Source of the DNA: Rhea pennata
Taxonomy: Eukaryota > Chordata > Aves > Rheiformes > Rheidae
DNA: 64,000 nucleotides
Direction of reading: 5' to 3'
Assembly (NCBI RefSeq): GCF_028389875.1
Contig: NC_084666.1
Span: 26,816,308-26,880,307 of the forward strand
Positions 26,201 to 36,475 of the stretch are shown here, one piece after another. The notes beneath the pieces were generated by a model that saw only the letters and a list, made by a program, of their open reading frames with translations, ran no database searches and had not been told where the DNA came from. Within the stretch, counting starts at the first letter, position 1, and each line of letters begins with the position of its first letter. Made by a program: the position numbers and the translations under genes.

Positions 26201-29200
26201 TCTCAAAAGTGCTTTGGAAAGACTGACACTGAATGATTCCAGTGTAACGGTTCATCGTGACAGTAGCCTTGCTTTAGGAGCTGGATGGAGGTAAGGCTTT
26301 TATGCTACTTTAGTTTTTCAAACCGTTTATAAATTGTTAATGCAAGTTTAAGGCAAATGGAAGTTGAATTTAAACTAATTCAAGATTGGAAACTTTAATT
26401 CAAATTAATGATAGCTAAAGAAGGACAGCATGTGAGCTTATATTTGCCCAGAGTATGCAATTTGTTGTGACTGATGGTTTTTGTTCTTGAAGACTCATAC
26501 TGTTCCACTGTAGGACTTTGACTTTGTCTTTTGGAGGTTTCTTTGCTGTGTTTAGTACTGTGAGACCAGCAGTAAACATACTGGGGGGGGTGGGGAATAC
26601 TAGATTTCCAGGGGCTATACAAGTACTTTGAATAGCAGGATTTTTTTTTCCCCCTTAGGTTGGGTTTTCTTGGTCTTTTACATATGGAAGTTTTTAATCA
26701 GCGTTTGGAGCAAGAATATAACATGTCTGTTATTTTGACTGCACCTACTGTTCCCTATAAAGCTATTCTTTCCTCAGCAAAGTTAATAAAGGTATGTTAA
26801 ATTTATTACAACTTTATACCAGTGACAGTTTAAAACCCTGCTGTTATAAGGAGATGTACTTTTTAAATGTATTGTAATACTTTTAAGATAAACATTAGAA
26901 TCACAGATACTTAACATTCTTTATTTTATTAAAATAATTCTTAAGTTAGTTTTCCCCTTTTGCCTTTAAGCACTCTGTTTTCATGACTTACACCTGTCCT
27001 TGAAAACAGCTGAAAAGGAGGATAAAAGACACCTTTCTTGCTGCTTTAAGCACATACTGAATGAGCTGAACTAGACAGGTGAAATAATACTTCCAGACAG
27101 GCTTTACATGTCAGAAACCATGAATGTTTTGAGTAGTGATTTGCACTGTAGATAGTGGCAGGGGTAGGTAGAGACAAGCGAGCCTGATCATAGTTGAACA
27201 GGCATACGCAAACCTCATTGACATGGATGCAAAGAAAATTCACATGTCTCGACAGAACTCAACAGAAAAGGGCTTATGAGCACCACTTGACAGAGGAAGC
27301 TTCAAATAGGCTAACTGCTCATTATGCAATATGTACCTGTAAATATTAAGCAAATCTAGTTTCTAAACAGTTTATGTAGCAATGTTGCTGTACCTGCAAG
27401 ATATGAAACATTTTGGCTTCTTGCTTTAGCATTGCAGCAGCTATGAATTAAGTAGTTGACACCTTCAATACATAAATCGTTCTGGATTGCTGCTGTGGGC
27501 CAGAGTGAAATGGAGTATTTGGGTTTCCAGCTTTCACAGTGGTAGAAGTCGAGTTCCTGTTTTGGAACACTCCCCTGACAGTAGAGGTGATATATTTTCT
27601 TGCTTTGATGTATGGAGGTATGACATGTATGTGTGTCAAGAATCAACCTGTTGACTTAGTTTGTTCTTAAAGTTTCAGTACTGGGTCATGAAAAGTGGTG
27701 CTCTGTAATATTATATTCAGATGATTTGAATGTGAAATTCTAATATATTCTGAAGGAGGAAGTCCATCTTTAGTCAGTTTTTTGGGTCTGTGACTGGTAC
27801 ATGGAGTAATTTGTTTTAAACTTCAAAACAGAATTTCTAGTCCAAGTGGATCATAAGGTCTGATATTAAATATTACCCTTTAACTTAAGCTATTCCTGGT
27901 AAATCATTGTCTGGACCAGCTTTCTTGTACTATCTGGGATTCCAGTCTTTCAGTGTCAAGAGTTCTAAAACTAATCTGTGAAGAAATTGGGTGTATTGAT
28001 CTCTGACTGATGTTCAGTGCAGTGTAGAGACTGAATGATGTGCAGTAAATAAGGCAAAGAGATCATCTCTCACTGAATGAGAACTGAAAATACTGAGCTG
28101 AAAATACTCAGCTGCCTCACTGATCACTTTTCAGCTGTAGCAATTTTTTGGTAGCTTCCTGTAAAATTCTGTATCTTTAGTTCATAGACATTACGATTAC
28201 ACTTTAGTTACAAAGTGTGACATTACACATGTATGACTATAACTGGAAAGACTTGCTGATTTTGTCAACAGAGATTAAATTAATGCATGAAACTGAACTT
28301 GGAACTGGACAGCTATACAGAACTTAGGAGACTAAAAAGATGAAGTGCGATGTTTTGTTCTGATAGTCTGCATTTTCACCAGACTGCAGAGAAACCATTT
28401 TTTCCAGTTCATTACACAAGTGATGAAGATGATCTAGGTGACATATTTAAAGATATGCTGATAGGGGACTTTGATATAGAAGCCTGTTTTTAAAACCAAA
28501 CTTGGTATGAATTTGGGTTGTATAACTCACAGGTATCCCCAAGAACTGAAAAAAATAAGCATTTTTTCAACGCTGTATTCATCTCCTCCCTATGCCTCCT
28601 CTCCATCCCTCTTCTCCTCCATTATTTTTTCTTATATGTATGGTTCAGTCTATTTCTTTGTAAAATAGCAGTCTGTTTTTTTTTTTCTCCCCCTTTTTTC
28701 CCTCAGGAATATGGTAAAGAAGAGATTACAATTATCAACCCTGCTCATTTTCCCGATAAACTATCCGTATCTGAATATTTGGAGCCAACTGTTCTCGGCA
28801 CTATTGTAACACCTCACAAATATATTGGGAAAATAATTGCTCTGTGTCAGGTTGGTATATGGTTTTAGTTTTGTCATTTTTATTAAGTTTTTTAAGATAC
28901 TTAAATAATAGTGAAGATACTAGATAGTGAGATATATTAAATATTAGTAAAGAGTATCTTTGGACAGTAACAAATGTATTTCTTAAAGGAGAATAAATAT
29001 TTTAAGCTTACTTGTAAAATTACTTTTGAACTTCAAAATGCTTATACTGAAAGTTAATGTTAAAACTCATTGACAGTAGAATACTTGCTCCAGCATCCTG
29101 TAGCAGAAAAAATTTATAGCTGGTTTTGTTTTGCCGAGAGTAAACAAAATCTGCAGCAGGGAGGGTAAGATCTATTAGTTTTTAGAAGTAAATTCACTTA

Positions 29201-32200
29201 ACTGTGACTTCTTTCAATATTTTGCTGTGGTTTTATACACTTATTCAGTACTTCACTGAAGTGCATCTAGAATGGCGATGGCTAAACATGTCCCCCAAGT
29301 GCATCTAAATTATCTTTAAGTGAAAAAGTTTTAAATTTCGTAGATAGCATTTTTATATAATTTCTTTGCAATATTTTTTTAGCTTTTAATCTTAGCATTT
29401 CAAGTTGTGTAATAGGAAACAGTGCAGTACTTCTATGTCAGCTTATAGAAGCGTAGGATCTGTTAAAAAGAATTCACAAAACAATTTTAAGAATACCCTG
29501 CTGACAAGAAAGATGAGCCCGCCAGTGCTAGTACATAATACCCTACTGAAGACCTAATTTCAGTGAGTGAGTTTGTGACCATAATACCCTAAACACTTAA
29601 AAGGCAGCAGTAAGCAGGAGTTGTTAAGGATTTCAGAAATTCAGCTTTTAGAAAGAGAGAGATTTGAACCATTTGTCTAGTTAAATTACAGCTATTTCTT
29701 TAATTATTGTTTTGCAGCTCCTTATTTGTTCTGGGCCCGAATCGAACTAACAAGAAAAGTTACCCTGAGGCTTTAAGTTTTGCAGTATTCTAGTGTAATT
29801 GGATAGCTGTCTATTTTATTGTAGGACATTTCTGTCAATAGGAATTGAAAACATTTTTTATTTGTCTAGGATCGCAGGGCAGTCCAGAAGGATATGTTGT
29901 ACATTGATGAACACAGGGTTATGCTGAAATATCTCTTTCCACTGAATGAAATTGTGCTGGATTTCTATGACGCTCTTAAATCTCTGTCTTCTGGTTATGC
30001 AAGGTAACTACAACTTTTGTTCTTCCTTTCTCCTTCCCCAGTTCCCTGAGGCAGGGAAGGAAAAAAAGAACCTGAGAAGAAGACCTAAAACAGCATAAGC
30101 AAAGAATATTTGTGTTGCAAACCTAGTCCTATTTTAGCTTTAATAAATTGGATTCATGAGAAAATGAGTAGAAATAACTCTGAGAATCATTTAACCTGAA
30201 TCACATGTATCTTATCTTATAATTCTCCTCATTATCAGGCCTGTATTTTTCAAGTGTGCCACATAAGGTGACGCTCACTAATTGTGAGTCTCGTGCATCT
30301 AACAAGAGAATGGGCATTGCCTGTCAAGGAATCCCTGAAAAACTACTACTTGTGTTAATTATGTCTTGTGAGTGGATTCTGTAAATTCAGATGCTAGAAA
30401 AATGCTCAGCTGTTTGTCAAGAGCCTTTGAGTTTAATTGAAGGGAAAATGTTGCAAGGCAGATGGGCTTACATCATCACAGAAGACTCAATGGCTGTTGT
30501 AAACCTTACGTGCCGAGAATTTGTTAGTAAGATACGTTATGCTTTAACAGGACTAATTACATTCTCCATTTTATAAGCCTAAAATATAACAAATGTTATT
30601 AAAGGACTGAACTTGATTTGATTCTCTGTTTCCTTAAATATACCTTGTAAAGGTAAGGGAAACCTACTATTTTGGTAGTGTTTGTATGTATTTGAAGTAG
30701 AAGCATAAAGAAAGGTGAGGAAGAAAAAATAGTATAGGTAGATGGAGACTTTTTTGTTCAGGATCTGCTTCTCCAACTAGATAGGAACGCCAACCTCTCT
30801 CAAGAAATGTCGCATTACTAGAATTATGCTAGATTTCCTTTTATTCAAGTGTGATAGCAATCAATATAGCATTACCAATACTTCTGGACTTTTATTTCCT
30901 AATTGGCTATCAAATCTTGCTTATGTACTTAACACTCTCTCTAATCATACTTTTGATACATTTACTCACACAACTATACAAAGATTTATTTAAGCCAATT
31001 AAGATAGAAGTACTTTAAAGTACTCTGAAAGCTTTCTTTTTTTCCTCTGATATTTCAGATCTGACCATATTTAATGGGATTGGTACTCTTCACTTATACT
31101 TGTGTACAAGATGCACGTAATCTATTGTACAATTTTGTATCTCCATTTTAAGAATTCTTGCCAGCTGACACAGATAGCAAGGCTTCTCTCTACCAAAGGA
31201 GAAACATGGCTTGGAAGAATGGAGTTGGAAATGAAGAGAGATACTTGGTTACCAGAGATGATGATAATGTGGGTTTTATAAACCTACTGTCAAATGGGAG
31301 GATGCAAAGAACACAGTCCAGTGTTGGTGCTTGATGCTTGTGACATCAAGAATGCTGACAAAAAGTTTTGAAGGGCTCTGTTGACTTGAGTTTTAATGAA
31401 TTTCCAACTGATAGAAGCATCATCTTTGTATTTGGGTAAAGTCTTAGAAAGTGCAGTAAGAATGTAGATTCCTGATAGATTTACCCTGCTCAGTAGCTGG
31501 AATATGGAATAGAAGATGATGTCTTTTGCTGCAGTGGAGCAAAGATTTATCTGCAGTAAATTGCCCGTCCAGTTTTGCAGAAGGTGACCTATTGAGAGTA
31601 TTTAAAAACTGTGCTCCTACTTTTTATAAAAGTTCCAAGTGTTTTATTAAAATAAGTGTACACACTTATTAAAAAGTGTGTACAAAACTTAAAATATCTA
31701 GAACAAAGAATACAGAAAATAATTTTCACGAAGTTGCTACTGACTTTTAAATTGCTTTTTCTTTTAGTTTTGATTATGAGGATGCAGGGTACCAGGCAGC
31801 AGACATTATCAAAATGGACATTCTTATAAATGGAAATCCAGTTGAAGAACTGGCAACAATCATACACAAGTAGGTTGACTATTTTTTTCTATTTCAAATA
31901 ATTAGACTTCTTGTTAATATACAATGAAAATATATATCTTAGGATGAATATATATAAATACAGCATTAAGGATTTCACCACATCATCACTTTCGGAGATG
32001 ATCTGAAAAAAACGAGGCATTTTATAATTAGGATGGAATTAGGGAACACATGGCAGTTAAAAACAAATCTCAGAAATGTTCTGCTTCCCATTCTGATAAA
32101 ACGTATCTATAATGGTGGAAGGGGTAAGAAGAAGAAAATACAAAATGCCAATCTTCTGAAGAACTGGAAAAGTTGAAGACAGAACAGCTTTGGAGATGCC

Positions 32201-35200
32201 AGATATATCATTTATAGTATTTTATTATTCAATATTAAAAAACTGAAATATTTGGTTTTATGCCCCCCCCCAGTCATTTCTGTTCTATGCAAGTTTGCTA
32301 TAATCTTGTCCCCTACCAGACTACTAGGAGAATGCAAGTATTTACATACGCCAAATGTAATTGTCTCCAAAATGTTTGCTAAAATGATTGTTTTTCCCTA
32401 TGCAAAAAATAATCAGTTTCTCAGGCATTCCTCACTTGCTGGTGCAAATAATTTCTTTCTGTTTACAGCTTCTCATTTTTGCTTTCTCCCCACAAAGTCT
32501 CCGCAAGGCTCCCTTCTGTAACTTCACCATCCCTGTCCTGTAGTGCTGGGATCCACTTTTTCTTTTCTGGTTGATTAGCTCAAAGCCCTAACTTACAGTT
32601 GTTAAAAGTTTTGAAATCCTTGAATTCAGTATCTTTGGCTTTAGAAGGTCAAAGCAGGAAAACGATATCTTGTTTAGAAAGGTCATGGTGATGGACTGAA
32701 ATAAATCTCTCTGCTATACCTTGGCTATTTAACATTTTTCATGAATATGGAGTGCGTCTAATAAGCTACATGCATCTTTTACTTTGAAAAGATGTAAAAT
32801 GGAGTGGCCAGCCATGTAAAGGCTGGTCAGTTTGACCTGTACCTCTGAACTGTTTCTGCTTATTGAAACTAATACCCTTTTTACCCTTTCACCTTTTGCT
32901 TACAAATGATTTTTCAACTCATTCTCCTACTGTTCCAGTTATTCTCAGACTCCTCTCACTGTAACTGATAACCTCTGTTTTTATATGCAGAATTATACTG
33001 ACAGTAACCTCAGTAATCTGAGCCAGTATTCACTGTCCTAATTATGCAAGTAAAATCTGAATATTCTATACCAGTAATGCTTAAACAACAGTTCTTTTTA
33101 CGGCTTGTGTTGTATAGGTAGCAGGAAGTCATGCTATTGCTACATGAATGCAAATTTTTAGAGATGACAGCCAGTTGTTTTCAGTGGTTTTTAAAAGTAC
33201 TTCTCTTGCTGCTACTTTAAAAATGTTTTGATTTTTTTCACCAAATCTGAAGTGTGTGCAGATGTTGAATGCCTTGATAATTTTGATTAGCAGATCACAC
33301 TTTAGAAAATTGTTCTCATAAATATCAAGAAAGTTTTCAAAATGTTTTTATAATATTCGAAATATTTTTAAAATACATAGATCTTTTGACCTACTATGTC
33401 AAAAATTAATAAAAATTTTCTTTGACTTTGTAGTTTAAAATAGCAGTAGAAGCTGTGACAGTAATCACTGGCTTTAGACAATTGATGTATGTATTATGAA
33501 TATTTTAAATTTGCTTGAAGACCTTCTGTTAATGTAATCCTATTACCTGTTTTATGAAATGGATGGCATGAAGTGAGCACTCATGAGATGCAAAATTATG
33601 ATCTGGTCAATTTATATTTGAGTTTAAAAGATGATTAAAATCATTTTCTCAAACATTCTATCTATAGATACGTTTGAGGGTGTATTGTTCCTTCTAATAG
33701 CACGAGTGACTTTCTCTTTCAGTGATAAGGCATATGCCACTGGTAAATTCCTGTGTGAACGTTTAAAAGATGCTATACCTAGACAGTTGTTTGAAATAGC
33801 CATCCAGGCTGCTATTGGCAAGAAAATCATTGCAAGAGAAACGTAAGTGGAACCACTTTACCCTTTGCCTTTACCCTTCCTGTAAGATTAACTGAAAAAG
33901 TGTATTTTAAATTGCTTGTGGTCAGCACTGGACTTAATGCATGGAGTAGAACTTGCAATACCCAGGTGTCCAGTTCCTTTTTGGCTGTGGAAAAAGTTTC
34001 TCAGTGATGGAAAAAAATAAGCTATTTGTGGAACAGCTGAATCTCTAGAAGAGTCAGCAAAAAAAGAACTGAATAGTGCAATTCTAAACAAAGTATGTTG
34101 CAAGCTGAGCATGCACAACTATTTCTTAGCAGTAGCACTTCCTTTAGAAAAAACAATTTCCTTAATTGTGTTCTTTCTGTATTTGCCTTGCTGCTGTTGA
34201 AATGGAATTTAAACTGTGATAAAAGAATTAAAAATAGGGATCTAAGCAGAAGATAAAGATCTGGATCTGCTATGAGAACTTGTGTGTGTGCGTAGCTATA
34301 TACACGTACACATGTAACACTAATATAATACAGTGAATCACAGCAGAAAACCTAGATAAAAAAAGATTTTAATTTTTATGTGTAATTATATACCTCTTTA
34401 AGAGCTATTCCTAGAATTCAGAAATATAATTTAAATCTTTTGCTTATAGCTTTGATTTCTGTATGTAAAATAAGAAAATATCATGATAGCAATGTATCTT
34501 ACAAAACTAGTAGAAAAACGATGTTCAACATTTTGAAAACTCAGTATTTAGCATTACATATAAGAGATGCACTAATATGTTGACATATATATGGTATTCT
34601 ATTTTACAGGCTGAAAGCTTACAGAAAAAATGTCGTGGCAAAATGTGTAGGTATTTTGGGGGGATTTCTAATACATGTAAATCTGGTAGTCCTGCTAATG
34701 TGATAAGCCTGTCTTTACAGAGAGACCAAATAAAAGCTTTAAAATATCTGATAATATTCATTGACACTTACTAGTACAAGCTGTAAGTGTCAGCTGTTTG
34801 GGAGCATTTTAAAATTTTAAAATTCAGTTCTTATAGCTGATCCTTGCAGTAAGTTTGGGTCTGAAAAAGTAATTGCTTTTTCAAAGTTGCACACTTACAG
34901 TGAACTGAACAGAGACTCTGTCAGTTTTTACTCCCGTCTCCTCTATCTTCTAATAGTTCTGTACATATAGTAAACATGCACATGTGTGTGTATTTATACA
35001 CAAAAACTTGTAATTCCACATCCTTCCTAAATTGTTTTTTTCAGGCAATATACAGGTATATAAAGTATAAAAGTGCCTCTTTAGATACTGATCGTGATTA
35101 GAATTTTACTTGGGTTTTCACTGATTAATCATGACAGGATCTTAAAAATGGAATACTTAATGAACAAGACTGGACGAAACTACAGGAAAAATGTGATGCT

Positions 35201-35856
35201 TCTTAGTTATCTTGACTTTAGATTTTTGAAGCTCAGAAGGTGAAGAGATTAAAGAAATATTGTCCCCTTCTCAAAACTATTAAGAATTCTTCTGATAGCA
35301 TGTGTTTCATAATGTACATGCTTAGCTGTTCAACATATGTAAGGATTCAGTTCACTTTAGGTAAGTGAACGTAAGCACCTAGTGCCATTTCAAGATGCTG
35401 CAAGGGACCACAGCATATGGCCTCCAGATGCTTTCCAAATGGATTTGATCTCCTGCAGGTTGTCTGAAATGTCAGACAGGCTTATGTTAAAGGTAGATTC
35501 AGTTACCTAAATATAAATTAATTGTCCAAATGAAACTGCTCACTGGCTCATTCTTAAGTAGCCCTCTTTTGGGATAACTACTTGCAGTATGAGAGAATTT
35601 TATGTTGTGAATAATATAATTACCCTTTGGGAGCATTTTTGTTCAAGTCCTTGAATTTAGTTGCTGAAATGTACTGAAGCTGTAGTTAACTTACTAAAAT
35701 ATTTTTTCTTTTTTGTAGTATGGTGGAGACATTACAAGAAGAATGAAGCTTTTAAAGCGGCAGGCAGAGGGGAAGAAGTTGATGAGAAAAATTGGCAATG
35801 TTGAAGTACCAAAAGATGCCTTTATACATGTTTTAAAAAGACAGTTTGACAAATAG
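14145..35856 (+). CDS. GUF1: GUF1, mitochondrial translation factor GTPase (EF4/LepA family), 17 coding exons
   Basis: GUF1 is the mitochondrial form of bacterial LepA/EF4, a ribosome-binding GTPase of the matrix side that supports mitochondrial protein synthesis. The 17 coding exons sum to 1983 nt (660 aa plus stop), against about 669 aa in human. All introns are GT-AG and the phases join without a break. In order the protein has an Arg/Ala-rich N-terminus without acidic residues over about 40 aa (a targeting peptide), then the GTPase domain: G1 AHVDHGKST 66-74, G2 Thr108 in RERGIT, G3 DTPGH 131-135, G4 NKID 185-188, G5 SAK 216-218. Next come the EF-Tu-like domain II (about 243-340), an EF-G III-like domain with GWRLGFLG (390-397), an EF-G V-like domain (about 440-530), and the LepA-specific C-terminus (about 531-656) ending in VEVPKDAF 643-650. 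The ATG at 14145 was chosen because its peptide starts a targeting-like sequence at the usual length; the frame is open further 5'. No inactivating change is visible. Confidence 0.97.
15822..15933 (+). CDS. GUF1: GUF1 coding exon 2 of 17
   Basis: Residues 47-83, including the P-loop AHVDHGKST (66-74) that binds GTP phosphates. The acceptor is TTTTTCAG and the donor ACAG|GTAAGT, leaving phase 1. Confidence 0.97.
16762..17572 (-). mobile_element. CR1 LINE fragment, antisense, in GUF1 intron 2
   Basis: Read on the minus strand this is the last part of CR1 ORF2 plus its 3' end. The reverse-transcriptase tail shows [47 protein letters not shown] and [16 protein letters not shown] blocks. These fall in two overlapping frames, so there is at least one frameshift, and an early stop follows. 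The 3' terminus is the plus-strand 'tcacagaatcacag' start. The copy is 5' truncated and inactive. Being antisense to GUF1, it puts its own 3' end toward GUF1 exon 2. Confidence 0.93.
17918..18066 (+). CDS. GUF1: GUF1 coding exon 3 of 17
   Basis: Residues 84-133 (first codon split), with the switch I motif RERGIT carrying the magnesium-sensing Thr108 and the first half of the G3 motif (DTP). It ends at CCA|GTAAGT in phase 0. Confidence 0.97.
18298..18378 (+). CDS. GUF1: GUF1 coding exon 4 of 17
   Basis: Residues 134-160. It completes DTPGH with [12 protein letters not shown], the switch II region with the catalytic His135, and ends at VVDANE. Confidence 0.97.
18393..18425 (+). repeat. (TC)n / poly(T) tract in GUF1 intron 4
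   Basis: A TC dinucleotide run followed by about 21 T, starting only 15 nt after the exon 4 donor. Simple repeat. Confidence 0.9.
20413..20490 (+). CDS. GUF1: GUF1 coding exon 5 of 17
   Basis: Residues 161-186, [10 protein letters not shown] through VINK. The first two residues of the G4 motif NKID end this exon. Confidence 0.97.
20871..21005 (+). mobile_element. tRNA-Ile-like / CR1-tailed SINE in GUF1 intron 5
   Basis: The head closely follows a tRNA-Ile gene, with a perfect A box TAGCTCAGCTGG (20880-20891) and B box GGTTCAATCCC (20925-20935), the internal RNA polymerase III promoter. The tail from about 20957 is a CR1 3' end (TTGGACTAGATGATCTCCAG ... GATTCTATGAT). A pol III-transcribed head with a LINE 3' tail is the design of a SINE mobilised by CR1 reverse transcriptase. 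It resembles the tRNA-Ile/CR1 SINE known from zebra finch and other passerines. It is not a working tRNA gene, because the anticodon loop reads CTATTAA instead of CTAATAA and the acceptor strands do not pair well. Confidence 0.88.
21147..21230 (+). CDS. GUF1: GUF1 coding exon 6 of 17
   Basis: Residues 187-214. It opens with ID of the G4 motif NKID, which gives guanine specificity, then [11 protein letters not shown]. Confidence 0.97.
21591..21655 (+). CDS. GUF1: GUF1 coding exon 7 of 17
   Basis: Residues 215-235 plus two bases of codon 236. The G5 motif SAK is at 216-218. The donor is CCACC|GTAAGT. Confidence 0.96.
22153..22186. repeat. Perfect 15-bp inverted repeat (hairpin), GUF1 intron 7
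   Basis: Arms at 22153-22167 and 22172-22186 are exact reverse complements around a 4-nt loop. The stem is too short for a usual microRNA precursor, and pairing does not continue outward. Confidence 0.8.
22495..22698 (+). CDS. GUF1: GUF1 coding exon 8 of 17
   Basis: The largest exon, residues 236 (completed) to 303 plus part of 304. It encodes most of the domain II beta-barrel: [16 protein letters not shown], the KIVSAHT strand and NEQPTHK. Confidence 0.97.
24771..24910 (+). CDS. GUF1: GUF1 coding exon 9 of 17
   Basis: Residues 305-350, the end of domain [24 protein letters not shown] followed by [17 protein letters not shown], a well-kept LepA segment. Confidence 0.97.
26167..26290 (+). 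CDS. GUF1: GUF1 coding exon 10 of 17
   Basis: Residues 351-391, [19 protein letters not shown] and [19 protein letters not shown], the start of the EF-G III-like domain. Both end codons are split. Confidence 0.97.
26659..26791 (+). CDS. GUF1: GUF1 coding exon 11 of 17
   Basis: Residues 392-436. It continues [23 protein letters not shown] and ends [16 protein letters not shown]. The acceptor is CCCCTTAG. Confidence 0.97.
28707..28850 (+). CDS. GUF1: GUF1 coding exon 12 of 17
   Basis: Residues 437-484, in phase at both ends. It encodes [11 protein letters not shown] and [20 protein letters not shown], the EF-G V-like domain. Confidence 0.97.
29870..30003 (+). CDS. GUF1: GUF1 coding exon 13 of 17
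   Basis: Residues 485-528, [20 protein letters not shown] and [20 protein letters not shown]. It ends two bases into codon 529. Confidence 0.97.
31768..31869 (+). CDS. GUF1: GUF1 coding exon 14 of 17
   Basis: Residues 529-562, [19 protein letters not shown], the start of the LepA-specific C-terminal domain. The split codon 563 (AA|T) gives Asn, where human has Lys. Confidence 0.96.
33723..33842 (+). CDS. GUF1: GUF1 coding exon 15 of 17
   Basis: Residues 563-602, [20 protein letters not shown] then [19 protein letters not shown], the core of the LepA C-terminal domain. Confidence 0.97.
34610..34646 (+). CDS. GUF1: GUF1 coding exon 16 of 17 (37 nt)
   Basis: A very short exon, residues 603-615 ([12 protein letters not shown] after the split Thr). 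The acceptor is TTTTACAG and the donor TGT|GTAGGT. Its short peptide matches the family exactly at this place, which supports it despite the size. Confidence 0.95.
35719..35856 (+). CDS. GUF1: GUF1 coding exon 17 of 17
   Basis: Residues 616-660 and the TAG stop at 35854-35856. It carries [19 protein letters not shown] and the family-end signature VEVPKDAF. The basic tail is the tRNA/ribosome-contacting part of LepA proteins. Confidence 0.97.
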   Translation, partial: YGGDITRRMKLLKRQAEGKKLMRKIGNVEVPKDAFIHVLKRQFDK

Positions 35857-36475
35857 ATTAGCAACATGCAGTTGACAACTGTGTTTTGTTGGCAGTAGCA
35901 CAATGAGTTATGTATAATTTGTATAATTTATCAGTGGGAGAGGGAGCAAATTTACACCATTTTAGGTCCAGTTATATATAAACAAACAAAAGGACTATGC
36001 CTAAAAATACAGATATTTGTAAATCATGAAATTAAAGTTACCTCATTTGACCTTACTTTCAATAAAGTTACAATGAAAAATTACAGATTCAGTATGAAAC
36101 TTCTGTACTTAATTACTTTAATACAGCAATTGTGTGTTATTTTGGCATTGCAAGCCTTTGAATGAGTAAATAGGAACCATGTGGCAAAAATTCATAAGAA
36201 TAAGTTTTGGGTATTCTTTAATAAATGCCAACTCTGTGGTTGGTTTAAGAGTTTGAACTGTTGCCACAAAAAATGCTAAGACAGTTCCTGATTTACTTTC
36301 TAAATTGCTGTTGTCAGGAAATGTTTTGCTACAAACTAAATTTTATATACTACAGATTTCCTTTAAACTTGCTAGTGTGTCGGTTTACCATGAATACAGC
36401 TTAGCTATACTCATATCATGTAGTCAAAAGTTTTAATATAGTATAACACAAGAAAATGACCATTTCAACAATAAA
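35857..36475 (+). other. GUF1: GUF1 3' UTR with candidate poly(A) signals
   Basis: AT-rich sequence after the stop. Canonical AATAAA hexamers occur at 36061-36066, 36220-36225 and 36470-36475. The first lies about 200 nt after the stop and is a likely short 3' end; which sites are used cannot be told from sequence. Confidence 0.6.
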
